A DNA stretch of 64,000 nt from Cyrtodaria siliqua (GCA_037043455.1 JAWPHD010004495.1:62001-126000), one strand, 5' to 3'. Positions 23,936 to 35,455 are shown, counted from the stretch's first letter. Translations and numbers: made by a program. The notes: generated by a model from the letters alone, not told the origin.

Positions 23936-25760
23936 CATCGTACAGTAAAAGAGGAAAGCATAGTGGCGAACTTTAAATGGGCCCACCACCAAGCATGCTG
24001 TGCTTTGCAAATGACAGGGTCATAACCTCTATTAATAAACCTTTTAATACGTTCAACAAAGATAGTATGAACGTGATCATGAACAAGGATCTTACGAACT
24101 TTGTAAATCACGTCACCATAGAAGTCAGGTTGTGATAGTCCTTGTCGCAGAAGAGTTCCTAAATTACTTTTATAATTGGAAATAATATCAGGGTTACAAT
24201 AATAACATTTTGAAAATGTTTTACGAAGTTTATGGTAACGGTAGCCCTGATGGAGTAGGTTTTTAATAATACAAAGATTACGAATATTAAAGTCCTCAAC
24301 TCCAGTACAAGCTCTAGAAAAACGAATATGTTGAGACACATAGACCCCATAAGAAGTTGCTCGTGGAACATCCCCATCTAAATTTGGATAATTAACAATA
24401 TCAAAATTAAAATCATCTCTCTTGTCATAGATTTTGCTACTTATTTCACCATTTTCAATAGAGAGATGTAAATCGAGAAAAGAAGCGTTAGTATCAGAAA
24501 TATTAGCTTTGTTAAGTTGAAGTTCTTTAGGATATATAGTATTAACCATAGTAGAAATGAAAGGGTTGTCAATGTTCAAAATGTCAACAGATACACATTA
24601 AAGGCTTCAATAACATCTGCCTGGGTATCTGGTGAAAGACAACATGAAATATTTTTCATAGCAAAATAAAAACAAATCTGCGACAAGTGGTGTACAGTTC
24701 GTACCCATAGGGATACCAACAATTGGTCTATAAACGGTAGTTCCATACTTGACGAAAATATTATCCAACAGAACCAGAAGTGATTCACAAACTTCATGAC
24801 AAGTCCACATAGTGTAATTGTCCAAACTGCTGTTAGAAAAAACACTTTAATATTGTACAGGCCAGGCATTAGTATTTTTTTCTAGCAAAAGTTTTTTGAA
24901 TGAGAGCAATAAGCTTGTCTTTGATAAGGATAGCTGGTATAGTTGTATATAATGTAGAAAAAAATCATAAGTACTTATAGATGAAGCTTGACGTTTATTG
25001 CAAATTTTATCAAGAACGTCGCCTGAATATACAGGCCAAAATAAATGAATCCCAGAGTTTTCATAAGCTTTTGCACACTATTGTTTAACGTGATCTTTAA
25101 CGGCAGTAAGACAAGATGTTAAAAGTTTGGAGATATTTATAGTGGTGCAAGAACTAGAATTTAAAATAAAACGGACTTTATATGGTTGTTTGTGTCATTT
25201 TGGAATCAGTACTACTGAGTTCCTGAGATAAAACTAATGGAGTCAAACAATAATTATATTATTAGCTGCTTTATTAGCAGGAACTAAAACAAACGTATTA
25301 TAAAATTCCTGGATTCCCGATTTTAAATTACAAATGAAAACCTAGGTCTAGGGGGAAGTAGGGAGGGGTTAGCCGTATAGAAGTTAATGCGGGTTAATAC
25401 GGGTATCTATGATGTTAAAAATAGTATTTTTCCAAGTAGAAAGAGAGTAAGGGTCAGCATGTTCTCTACGACACCATTCAATACTAAAATCCTCAATGGA
25501 TTGGGCGATCTACCACGACATGCATTAAAATCAATCACAGAAGGCAATCTATATTTCGGACCTTTAAAATCAAATGCCGAATAAGTTTATCTATAATATC
25601 AAAATTACCAGTGACATGACCGGCCGGAGCATAGCAAAATATAGATGTTCTACACTCGCATTACTTAGGAGTGTTATTTACTATATCAAGGTCAGACACT
25701 ATTTTGTTGTAGTTGAAAATCATGTTTCTAATTGTTTTTTTGTACTTATAACAATTTATA
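23935..25760 (-). pseudogene. Penelope-like reverse transcriptase, degenerate
   Basis: Read on the minus strand from about 25,760 down: fragments of the finger domain, STLYTTIPAILIKDKL (25.0 kb), VGIPMGTNCTPLVADLFLF (24.75-24.69 kb), remnants around the YLDD catalytic region (24.57 kb, frameshifted), QLNKANISDTNASFLDLHLS, KIYDKRDDFNFDIVN and LLRQGLSQPDFYGDVIYKVR. At least three frameshifts or stops break it, including one at the active site. The longest intact piece is 24,579-23,935. The non-LTR Penelope-like assignment is from family knowledge. The shared 3' tail follows to 23,458. Confidence 0.85.
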
Positions 25761-26256
25761 GGATTTTCGGATTTTTTTAAATAATAGAATCAACAACATG
25801 ATTATCTCGAAAAAAAAATAAAAAATGGTTGACGTGATCAGACTCCTTATCAATATGGGGTCGGAGAACATGTTGCGTATAGATTTGAATTATGAATGCA
25901 GTGTTATACAAAGATTTTGTTCGAATGAACACTTTGTCTGCTTCCTCGTCAATCAGCTTAAGTAAAGAAATTGATAGAGAGGTGAGACAAGAAAGCATGA
26001 AATGCTTTCCAGACTGTATACAAATAGAATGTACATAGTAATACGTGATTTCCGTTTGATGTTACAAAAAATGTCAAAAGTTTAATAATGAGATCGTACC
26101 TCTGCTATTACTATCGAAACGATTCCTATGGTTCTTAAATGTGCTTGGGGGACATATTCCCATATTAGGGACATTCGACAGTTGAAAAAAACATGCCACA
26201 ACATGTTTGGAACAAAGGAGAAAATGAATTATAAAACCATTGTATATTTTACTTAC

Positions 26257-26320
26257 GTGTCAGTGGAAGAGAATATGCATAATTAATTCCAGCATTGGCT
26301 ATTCCCTTGTAATTGTAAAC
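26257..26320 (-). CDS. Spacer domain exon 20
   Basis: 21 codons, acceptor GTGTTTTTCAG, donor ACAC/GTAAGT. It reads VYNYKGIANAGINYAYSLPLT, matching the final spacer strand that in other ADAMTS ends IxYxYxxPx. One base is left, completed by exon 21 as Q. After this point the protein leaves the ADAMTS plan. Confidence 0.9.
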
Positions 26321-26474
26321 CTGAAAAACACATCACCATGTTAATGACATAGCAAATCAATGTAAAATGATTTTAGTTTGATACGGCACAGTTTCTTCAC
26401 ATGTCAAAGAAAGAGAGTTTGCAAAGATATTCAAGACATAAGAAATGTCCATATGTATTTATTTTTTGCTATAC

Positions 26475-26690
26475 TGTAGAATTAAACCTGATTTAAACCT
26501 CCAGGCGTCTTTATTGCCACTGACAGTTCCAAGGCGGTAGCCCTGTTGTCAACTCTTTTATGTTTATGATGTCATATCTTGCCTTTCATTCATCGTTATA
26601 GTTGTTGTTTGTTTCTGTGTATGTTTGTGGTTGACTGTCGTCCTTGAATACCGCCATATTTCCTGTTTGATTTTTATATCTGCTTTTAAA
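26475..26690 (+). mobile_element. Solo Penelope-like tail
   Basis: TTCCAAGGCGGTAGCCCTGT, GTTGACTGTCGTCCTTGAA and TTCCTGTTTGATTTTTATA are in forward order, about 150 bases from spacer exon 20. Confidence 0.8.
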
Positions 26691-26708
26691 GCCATATCAT
26701 ACAATATA

Positions 26709-27290
26709 CTAAAAGAGTATGATAATGGACCTTTGGAAACGGCCGAGCACGACACATACGAAATATTGCAGTCTCGGTTTGATTGAGACTGTTCATGAGC
26801 GGTAGTGAAATATGCTAGCTACCGCTCACGCCCTCTAGCCCCAGGTTGAGCAGAACTCAATATTCATAAAATCAACAGCACAAAATTTTAACCATCTCTA
26901 CGATGGCATGCATATGGCGGTGGACATGGAGTTGACGTCTTCCCCATGTCGTACGGCGTATGGTCCCAGTATCTAATAAAATGAAATGCCCCGAAGAGCG
27001 AAATAAACATAATGGAATTTAGTTGGGAGCAGCGGTTATGAATCCTGCATATAAAAAGCAGACAACATATCCTATGAGTGGTTAAACAATACCCAGAGCC
27101 TTTTATCGGCCGGAGTAGTGGAACCACTGAATCAAAAATAAGTAAGAAAACAAAAGAAATTGAAAATGTACCACCGATAACTAACTATAAGTATCGGGCT
27201 CAGCGATCTCCAAAGATCGAATGAATGACAGAACTGATTGCAAGCGCGGGGAGATGTTTTACTGCCGCCACACTGCACAAGCAACGCAAC
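26709..27290 (-). mobile_element. Repeat family A, near full copy
   Basis: Same order as the 9.15-kb copy, with a perfect second hairpin stem (GAGCGGTAG/CTACCGCTC), and the same distal part including GTCGTACGGCGTATGGTCCC and GCCCCGAAGAGCGAAATAAA. It has a short deletion near 27,050. Confidence 0.75.
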
Positions 27291-27888
27291 TGTGCTATAA
27301 AAAAAAAAGAGTAGATCATGTTTGCAAATTTCAATAATTTCTTGTATTAACAAATAATATGATATTATTTTCCGTTATCATCTATGGTACCTAACTGAAT
27401 GAAGTCGAAGTTGTATAGTGTTTCTAATGAAGAATGCTTGGTATGGTGACCCTTGATCACGAAGGTTTGATCTACTGATCCCAGTTCATATCATTCTTAC
27501 TGACGACGCTTAATCTATTGGCTCCTGTACGCAAATACATGTAGTACATCAGCACTAGCTTAGTATATGTTTTCATGCTGTTAGCTAGTAGAACGTAAAT
27601 TACAACAAATTAAATATTGGCCCCAGTGACGGCCTACCTTAATGAGGATGCATGGTCTAGTGTGTACATACATTATAACGTCAAAGTTTACCTGTGATTA
27701 CCACGTAAATGACAAAAACTTGATCTATTGGACCCTGTAAGTGCATACCGTCGCGGCCTGATCTATTGACCCATTAAGTATCTACCGCATTATTTATTTA
27801 TCGATCCTGTGCCTCCCTACCTTTATGACGACGCAGGCGGATTCCTGCCAAATTACGACGCACTAGCCACATCACTGTGTATACTTAC

Positions 27889-28061
27889 CTTTATGACTAC
27901 TCCTTGATCTATTGGCCCCTCTGTGTATAGAAAAGATGTGGTCATCTTAAAGTACCAGTTGGAAGCTGCAAAGCTTGCTGGGTTTTCCATGGTGTCAGAG
28001 ACACTAGAGACGCCTGATTTCCAGTAGGCTATTATGGCAACGTTCTCTTTGGACCACATTT
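27889..28061 (-). CDS. Spacer domain exon 19
   Basis: 57 codons after a completed split codon, acceptor ATTTTCCCTAG, donor AAG/GTAAGT. It contains SKENVAIIAYWKSG, AASNWYFKMTTSF and YTEGPIDQGVVIK; EGPIxxxVxI matches the end strands of the ADAMTS spacer. No cysteines. Clean splice signals and phase. Confidence 0.92.
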
Positions 28062-28565
28062 CTAGGGAAAATAAGCGTCGAATTTGATATTCTACCAATA
28101 TCACAAAAAAGGTTCAAAATTTATTTTATTTATACGCAAAAACAATACAAATCAAATGCATGTCATATTTATTCAATAACTCAAAGAAATAAAGATTGAG
28201 TGACTTGGTAACTGAGGAATAAAGGGTTTAAAGTCAAACGATAGATTTCGATACGCCATCATAGAAGAAGAAGAAAAGAGATAATGGATGAATTAATTCA
28301 TCATGGTAGACCTATTTAAATTTACAGTTTTTTTCTAATATTAAGTTACATACTAGTTATTTAATTAAGATTATAAAGATGAAAGGTGCACGAAAGCCGG
28401 TGATATGGAAACAAGATAATTTAAAGAAAAACATTAAAATAATCATACATGATAAAGGAGACAAAGGGAGCTTAAGGACGGAGTTTTCATTAAGAAGGGG
28501 AAAACGAGAAAAAAAAAAAGATGGTTGATGTGTTACTACAATACCTAATACTGTTATATACTTAC

Positions 28566-28655
28566 CTAACCAATTGTTTTTCATATCAGAGTAACGGTAA
28601 TATATCTGAATCTTAAAAGCATTGGCGGGGATTGTAACTACAGTTTCCCGAGTTC
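28566..28655 (-). CDS. Spacer domain exon 18
   Basis: Acceptor TTATTTTCAG, donor TTAG/GTAAGT. It reads GTRETVVTIPANAFKIQI, the family's VVTIPxGAxxIxI strand pair at the start of the spacer. Phase is two bases in, one out. The spacer is usually cysteine-free and so is this. Confidence 0.93.
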
Positions 28656-30004
28656 CTGAAAATAAAAAATAGCTTAAGAGTACACCAGTTGTATGAGTTT
28701 AAAAACAACTGTGCTTAACCACAACGTATAGAATTACGTATGTTTATAAGTTGTTTACTGTATATACTATTTAATTAAGGTTTATACACCTGTTGGTTTT
28801 GTTTGTAAAAGATAAGTGCTCATTTGTATTAATTATATAATCTGTTTTTGCATAATTATTGACTAAACATTATAAAAACAAAAGATGATAGTATATATAT
28901 TAAACAGCATTCAATTTTCAATAGAAACATGAAATACGTTGAATCGTATTTAGATTTCACAAATTTTGCTAGTACCAGAGTACGATACTTATAACGACAT
29001 TCAAAGAGATTCATATAATGGAACGGCAAGCGACGAACATTTAATGGGGTAAAACATGACCTAATTATGTCTAAATCAGTGTTTCGCATAACATGCTTTA
29101 GTTAAGCGAATTGGATATAGCGTATATTTATTATATTTTATATTATGTAACATTTGTAAATGTACATGTAAAATAAAGGGAATGCGTAATAGTGTGTGAG
29201 GGAGATCTTGGTTTTATTGAGTTTGTTCATGAGATTTAATGTAGGACACAACGCCGTTCACGCTACTAGCTCCGGATTAAGCGGTATTCTACATCAGAGC
29301 CATCTATGTTGGCCTTGCTGATCCCTATGGACCAGTTAAATATCACAGTGACTACTGATAACCATGAGTAAGGGTGAAAGAATTACCAAAATCGGATGGT
29401 AAACAAAAAAGATATGATCATTTAAAGTTTCTGTTGAAAGGGATATGGAAGCGGCCATTTTGAGAGCTATGACATTACGGTTTTAAATAACCATACATGG
29501 AATATTTATAAATATGAAAAATAACTGATTAATAGGGAAAACTGAGCAGTAAAAAAGCATTCATATGCATTGATTGTCTTCGTTTGAAATGATATTTATC
29601 AATATTCCATAAATGGTAATATGGAACTATGACGTCATAGTTCTAAAAACGGCGGATCCCATATTCGTTTTAGAACACCCTTTAAATGGTCATATCATTT
29701 TTGTTTATCATCCGATTTTGATAATTCTTTCACCTTTTTCCAAGTTTTTCAGAACTCTCAATGATAGAGCTGTTTGGCTGTGTCGCTACATTCCCTTTAA
29801 CATTGGGTAAAGGTCAACATTTACATCTTAGAGAACATGCATAATTTAATATCCTTTTCGATTCACCGTGGGTGCGTTTTAAGATTTAAAATAAAATAAA
29901 TCCACGTTTGAATGTTGTTTTATATAGTCATATATGCATGGTTATCTTTGTGTTATATTTATACATATATTTCTTATTTTTGTTGTTTAATTAGAGGATA
30001 TAAC

Positions 30005-30277
30005 CTGGCAAGGATGTCTTTATTTACAATGTCCCGTTTAATTCGGATATCAATAGGGTAAGGGTTAGGTTAATAGGTTGGTGCACCATAGAACCTGATT
30101 TAAGCCCCTTGGCGACCATCTGGCGCTTCCAAGGCGATACCCCTGTTGTCAACCCTCTTAAGTTTGTGGTGTCGCCTACTTTGTTTTTTCCTTGTAGATG
30201 TTTTTTGTTTTGTATGCTAAGTTTTATTTGACTGTGTTTTGTGAATGATACTGTTCCTGTAAAACTTTTATAGTTAT
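30005..30277 (+). mobile_element. Solo Penelope-like tail abutting exon 17
   Basis: TGTCCCGTTTAATTCGGATA, TTGGTGCACCATAGAACC, TTCCAAGGCGATACCCCTG and TTCCTGTAAAACTTTTATAG in order. It ends within about ten bases of the exon 17 donor. Confidence 0.75.
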
Positions 30278-30285
30278 TGTCTTAC

Positions 30286-30403
30286 CTTTGGTAACATTTG
30301 TGTAAAATACTCCTTCAACAATTTCACATGTAGAGTTGTCACCACCACAAACTCCGCAACCGTCAAAGACATTATACCCTATCTGTCCGTCACATCCAAG
30401 TTG
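30286..30403 (-). CDS. Cysteine-rich domain end, exon 17
   Basis: Acceptor TTTTACATTAACAG, donor AAAG/GTAAGA. It reads QLGCDGQIGYNVFDGCGVCGG and on through DNSTCEIVEGVF. CGVCGGDNSTC is the strongest single ADAMTS hallmark, ending the cysteine-rich domain and opening the spacer; NST is a possible N-glycosylation site. A retroelement tail ends within about 10 bases of the donor. Confidence 0.97.
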
Positions 30404-30503
30404 CTGTTAATGTAAAATATATACTCAGTTCATTTTGTTAAAGAGAATGGAATATATCAAGAAGTTTTATAAATAATATCTATGCAAATATAAATAAAAC
30501 TAC

Positions 30504-30605
30504 CTGAATGTGTTTCTGTTGCCTGTTCAACGTGTTCATGCACTTAAGTGTGTTTATGCACTCAGGAGCTTCTCTGATGCGTCCAATTTGATTATTGTTA
30601 ATGAA
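30504..30605 (-). CDS. Cysteine-rich exon 16, downstream copy
   Basis: 34 codons, phase 0-0, between acceptor GCGTTTTAG and donor CAG/GTAGTT. It reads IGRIREAPECINTLKCMNT and ends KHIQ, joining QLGCDGQIG of exon 17. It lengthens the usual short stretch between CVxGxC and GCDxxLGS by about 34 residues and two cysteines. It is less conserved with the family than its neighbours but has good splice sites and phase. Confidence 0.8.
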
Positions 30606-30712
30606 CTAAAACGCTTGTGGTTAAGCTTATTAAATCGTTGATATTAATTCATACGATAACATACGATAATTTCAGGAGGTAATAAATCCGTGTTTTCTGA
30701 TCAAAACTAACT

Positions 30713-30882
30713 GATGGCTTTGCAGTAGAATACCGCTTAAGCCGGTGCTAGGGGGCGTGAGTGAGAGGTGTTGCTTCTTTCATTACTTCTCATGAACAGA
30801 CTCAATCAAACCGAGTCTGCTGCTTTATTCTCTTACTTGTGTTTGTTGCTCCCAAAGGATCACCTTTATCAGTATTTATTAC
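30713..30882 (+). mobile_element. Repeat family B copy (inside 540-bp duplication)
   Basis: TACCGCTTAAGCCGGTGCTA, GGGGGCGTGAGTGAGAGG, then CAGACTCAATCAAACCGAGT and an end at GGATCACCTTTATCAGTATT. It shares the two-hairpin order of family A but with different stem bases. Confidence 0.75.
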
Positions 30883-31692
30883 AGTGAAGCTGATGTACAA
30901 TTGCTAGCAAAATGAATTGTATATGTATTAATAGGTACTATTTAACATCAAAATATGCCGAGTCGTCGAGTTTTGACGACCAATCATTTTCATGAACATT
31001 AATTCAACCGGTGGTAGCATTCGACTTAATTTAATGCAAGTACACATTTCATCTGAAAATTAAATATTATAATTATTATAATAAATTCATAATATATACT
31101 TTATTTCATGAAGGTACACCTGATTAAGATGTATCACACTTATCTTCCACGAAGCCTTTTTATGGCAACATCAACAATACTAATAAACAATATCAAGTGA
31201 ATTCATGCACGTAACAAACATAATATGTTACAAGCTGGCATACAAAACAAGTATTCACTATTACACAACTTACTTTGAGCAAAACACGGCAGGCTTGAAA
31301 CAGAAATAGTTTCTGTTTCAAGATATTTAATAAATAAATTACTTACTTATATTATAATAGTTACATCTATCACTGTTGGAGACTTAAAACCAATCATATA
31401 ACTACTCGTATTAGTTAATTTGACGTGTATGTTGCTGCAGACAATGGTGTGTGACTTTATGTCATATCAACATGTACTATAACGTTGAATAGCATGTTTA
31501 TACCTGTATTGTTTATAGTAGTTAATGAATATAATATTAATTCAGTATTCAAACCAGTTGGTTGACAATGATTCATAATATCATTGTTAACCTTAATAAC
31601 TAGTTTCTATTTTTATTTAGACTCGATACCTATTGCATGTCGTTATCAAGAAGTTTTATAAATAATATCTATGCAAATACAAATAAAACCAC

Positions 31693-31794
31693 TTGAGTGT
31701 GTTTCTGTTGCCTGTTCAACGCGTTCATGCACTTAAGTGTGTTTATGCACTCAGGAGCTTCTCTGATGCGTCCAATTTGATTATTGTTAATGAA
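31693..31794 (-). CDS. Duplicated cysteine-rich exon 16, upstream copy
   Basis: This lies inside the upstream (in gene order) member of a 540-bp tandem duplication. It has 34 codons, phase 0-0, acceptor GCGTTTTAG, with REAPECINTLKCMNALNRQQ. It differs from the other copy by at least T-to-A and I-to-T changes near its end, and its donor is CAA/GTGGTT, slightly weaker than the other copy's CAG/GTAGTT. The open frame is kept. Both copies, or either one, can be included without frameshift. Confidence 0.75.
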
Positions 31795-31903
31795 CTAAAA
31801 CGCTTGTGGTTAAGCTTATTAAATCGTTGATATTAATTCATACGATAACATACGATAATTTCAGGATGTAATAAATCCGTGTTTTCTGATCAAAACTAAC
31901 TGA

Positions 31904-32065
31904 TGGCTTTGCAGTAGAATACCGCTTAAGCCGGTGCTAGCGGGCGTGAGAAGTGTTGCTTCTTTCATTACTTCTCATGAACAGACTCAATCAAACCGAG
32001 TCTGCTGCTTTATTCTCTTAATTGTGTTTGTTGCTCCCAAAGGATCACCTTTATCAGTATTTATT
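31904..32065 (+). mobile_element. Repeat family B copy (second duplicate)
   Basis: Nearly identical to the 30.7-kb copy, because the surrounding 540 bases were duplicated. It differs by a short deletion in the GTGAG run and by single bases. Confidence 0.75.
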
Positions 32066-32186
32066 ATAGTGAAGCTGATGTACAATTGCTAGCAAAATGA
32101 ATTGTATATGTATTAATAGGTATTATTTAACATCAAAATATGCCGAGTCGTCGAGTTTTCACGACCAATCATTTTCATGATAACAT

Positions 32187-32356
32187 CTAGGATACCACCC
32201 TTTAACGACATGCAATAGGTATCGAGTCTAAATAAAAATAGAAACTAGTTATTAAGGTTAACAATAATATTATGAATCATTGTCAACCTTAATAACTAGT
32301 TTCTATTTTTATTAGACTCGATACCTATTGCATGTCGTTAAAGGGTGGTATCCTAG
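32187..32356. mobile_element. Near-perfect 170-bp palindrome
   Basis: Arms of about 73 bases: CTAGGATACCACCCTTTAAC against GTTAAAGGGTGGTATCCTAG, one single-base indel, short AT loop. One arm recurs alone at 31,562-31,645. Likely a small foldback element. Confidence 0.85.
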
Positions 32357-33171
32357 ATACTGAAGGCATATGTTGTCTTTGAATTGCCTAAAACTGGTGT
32401 ATCCCTAAGTGACCTCATCATCGAACTAAAGTTACGTTATATATGAATATAGAAATTAACTCGTCATTGAGGTTGACTATTTTAATTGGAAGACAAGATG
32501 ACGTTAGATGACCTTTGATAATACGTGTTAGCCTTACATATGTTCTTGTTAATATAACTTTTATTAAGTGATTAACATTATTCTATATTAGAATATGTTT
32601 CTATTTCATGTGCCTAGTACACTGAAGAGACAATATATGCTTGTCGATTGTTTTGATGTGATTATTGGCGTGTTTACCAGGTATGCATCATTTACAATGT
32701 ATTTCTGATCATCTTATATATACAGTGTAACCATTCTGTATTTATATATGTATTTTCCACATACACATTTATGTGTATTGGATATTGGAAATATGTATTA
32801 TTTTTGTACGCAAAAGTATATTGGCTTCTGGAATTAAAATAGAATATATGTATTATATTAAACGGAATTGGATACTTTGCTTGAAATATAGTCTTGATCA
32901 TCTTCGACGGATAGCAGGTGTTTTCGTCTCAGCCAATCAGACACTATACCACAATCTCGGCAAAAGTCAAACTTTGTATAGAGAAAATCGGAAAAACGTG
33001 GAGATGACTAGATAAAGGGAAAGCATCCCTACTTAATACAAGACAAAAAGGGTTATAAGTAGGACAGACAGGATCATAGACTGTTAAGATTAGAACACAA
33101 TAAGCATCCCTATTCGAATTTGTATTCTTTCATTTTTCTGAAGCTTCTATAACGTATTCATACAGAACATA

Positions 33172-33417
33172 TATACAGTATGCCTAACGTCATTAAACGT
33201 GCAAGTTTTTATATTTTGTGTTTATTTCCAAGATCGATTGCAGTGTTATGTACATGTTAGAAATTATCCACATTCCTTATAAATCCGGTGACTGATCATA
33301 TTCATGTATCGAAAGAAGTAAAGTCGGAATTATGCCATCTATCTTGGAGACATTTAATTAAAAATAAACACTAAATAAAAAAACTTGCACTTTTAATGGC
33401 GTTAAGTATTTATACAG
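33172..33417. mobile_element. MITE with about 60-bp inverted ends
   Basis: TACAGTATGCCTAACGTCAT, GTGCAAGTTTTTATATTTTG against CAAAAAAACTTGCAC-type sequence in reverse, GGCGTTAAGTATTTATACAG. No coding potential. It lies upstream, in gene order, of the exon 16 duplication. Confidence 0.65.
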
Positions 33418-33753
33418 TTTCACATATTGTTATTATTTATAGATATCATGCAAAAAGTGTGTATTCATATTCGATAAACATGTAACTCACTACCTTTTTT
33501 TCTTATTATGTCAAATGTTTTCCAATATACCAAATATCTTATTTTAAATAAAAGTCTAACAATAATAATATGATGTTAATCTGCAAACAGATTACTGGAG
33601 AAAGGAAATGTTAAATGTATTCATGCATTCTATGTAAAAGATATGCATTTGCATATTTTCAACTATGTATATATACTGAAAAAACTATTCGAACTTAGTA
33701 TATTCATTCCCTAAAAGCAAAAATGTAGAACGCAAAATAAAAGCATCCCTTAC

Positions 33754-33941
33754 ATAGCAGTAGCCTTGGATACAAGCTCCGTTTTTAAGTCCCAAACGAC
33801 GTGGAAGATCATTTGTCTCTACAAATCCAGTGTATAAATCCGTAACACATGGTGTACCATCCGGTATTAGACCATACCGCTGGTTAGACGGTGCCGTAAA
33901 GTTGCTTACTCTGTCACACTTCACTTCGCACTGTCCATGAT
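33754..33941 (-). CDS. Cysteine-rich domain exon 15
   Basis: Acceptor AATCACAACAG, donor CTAT/GTAAGG. It reads HGQCEVKC...GLIPDGTPC...LKNGACIQGYC, the cysteine-rich block CKLxC...VxDGTPC...CVxGxC. This domain usually helps substrate recognition and matrix binding. It is intact and ends at phase 0, ready to join either copy of exon 16. Confidence 0.95.
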
Positions 33942-33987
33942 CTGTTGTGATTTAAAGCAGAAAGTGTTTTACGAGAAATCTAATTGT

Positions 33988-34138
33988 ATTTATCTGAAAC
34001 TGACAGCATGCTGTATGTAATGTTTATAATTATCTGAAACTGCCAGCATGCTGTATTTAACGTTTATAATTATCTGAAACTGCGAGCATGCTGTATTTAA
34101 TGTTACAATTATCTTAAACTGACAGCATAATTTATTTA
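33988..34138 (+). repeat. Four tandem units of about 45 bp
   Basis: ATTATCTGAAACTGCCAGCA and CATGCTGTATTTAATGTT-type units, decaying toward the right. Just upstream of exon 15 in the gene direction. Confidence 0.85.
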
Positions 34139-34608
34139 ATGATTCAGCTGCACTAAAGCTCAATTGACAGTGTATCCGGTGTGTGATTATTTACGGAAGG
34201 CCAAAATAAACGCACCATATTTATAATATTTTCTACCTTTTGTTTATTTTTATTTTGGAGACATTTCAAACATTGGTAATGGATGTTTTTTCTCCATTGG
34301 TAATGTGAACAGGGAACAGCTTCGAACTTTCAAAAAAATAATGTTTTCTTATATAGAATGAATGCGTAATTTGTACATTCAAAACCGTGATACGTTTCTT
34401 TTGCCTACCAGTTTATAATAGATAGAACTGGATATTGCAATTTCATAGACATTACACATTATGTAGGCATTGCATTTAAAGAAATAGACACAACCATAAT
34501 AGTCTTGCAATGCAAAATAATCAACATTTAGTTGCCTTTGTTCAAACATCAGAGTCATCAATGGTTGTAATAGACCTGTTAACACTCTTAAATTGACTCA
34601 ATAATCTG

Positions 34609-35455
34609 GGAGGTCAAGAGGATCAACAATTGATACCATTGCCTAAGTCTGGCATAGGTCAAGATATTCAACAATTGATACCATTGCCTAAGTCTAACAT
34701 GATCATGGGAAGTCAAGAGGATCAAAAATTGATACCATTGCCTAAGTCTAGCATGATCATGGGAGGTCAAAAGGATCAAAAATTTATACCATTGCCTAAG
34801 TCGTCTGGCATGGTCATGGAAGGTCAAGAGGACCAACAATTGATACCATTGCCTAAGTATGGCATGATCATGGGAGGTCAAGAGGACCAAGATTTGATAC
34901 CACTGCCTAAGTCTGGCATGATCATGGGAGGTCAAGATGACCAACAATTGATACCATTGCCTTAGTCGTCTGGCATGATCATGGGAGGTCAAGAGGACCA
35001 ATAACTGATACCATTGCCTAAGTCTGGCATGATATGGAAGGTCAAGAGGACCAACAATTGATACCATTGCCTAAGTCTGGCATGATCATGGGAGGTCAAG
35101 AGGACCAACAATTTATACCATTGCCTAAGTCGTCTGGCATGATCATGGGAAGTCAAGAGGACCAACAACTGATGCCATTGCCTAAGTATGGCATGGTCAT
35201 GGGAGGTCAAGAGGACCAACAATTGATACCATTGCCTAAGTCGGCCATAGGTCAAGATGTCCAACAATTAATACCTTTGCCTAAGTCTGGCATGATCAAG
35301 GGAGGTCAAGAGGACCAACAACTGATACCATTGCCTAAAACTGGCATAGGTCAAGATGTCTAACAATTGATAGCTTTGCCTAAGTCTGGCATGATCATGG
35401 GAGGTCAAGAGGACCAACAATTGATACCATTGCCTAAGTCTGGCATGAACATATG
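34609..35455 (+). repeat. 54-bp minisatellite with open frames on both strands
   Basis: Sixteen or so units built on GGTCAAGAGGACCAACAATT, GATACCATTGCCTAAGTC and GGCATGATCATGGGA. Unit lengths are 54, 45 and 57, all multiples of three, so the plus frame reads GQEDQQLIPLPKSGMIMG over long runs, and a minus frame also stays open. In-frame stops (TAG at about 34,962, TAA at 35,000) split it. It lies in the intron between exons 14 and 15. Confidence 0.9.

Larger units (their letters stand above)
30455..30995. repeat. 540-bp tandem duplication, copy 1 (contains exon 16)
   Basis: Runs from TATCAAGAAGTTTTATAAAT to CCAATCATTTTCATGA and is more than 90% identical by eye to 31,644-32,180. It contains the downstream exon 16 copy and a family B element. 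Confidence 0.9.
31644..32180. repeat. 540-bp tandem duplication, copy 2 (contains exon 16)
   Basis: Same ends as copy 1, separated from it by about 650 bases. Both edges touch arms of a hairpin element (31,560-31,643 and 32,187-32,356). Confidence 0.9.

Noticed and set aside
24159..24377. 72-codon minus frame inside the RT
   Set aside because: Shadow of the main RT frame (KIYDKRDDFNFD...) in another register.
34588..35363. Long open frames in the 54-bp minisatellite as protein genes
   Set aside because: Open on both strands because units are multiples of three; interrupted by stops, no start context or splice signals, and they lie in an intron.
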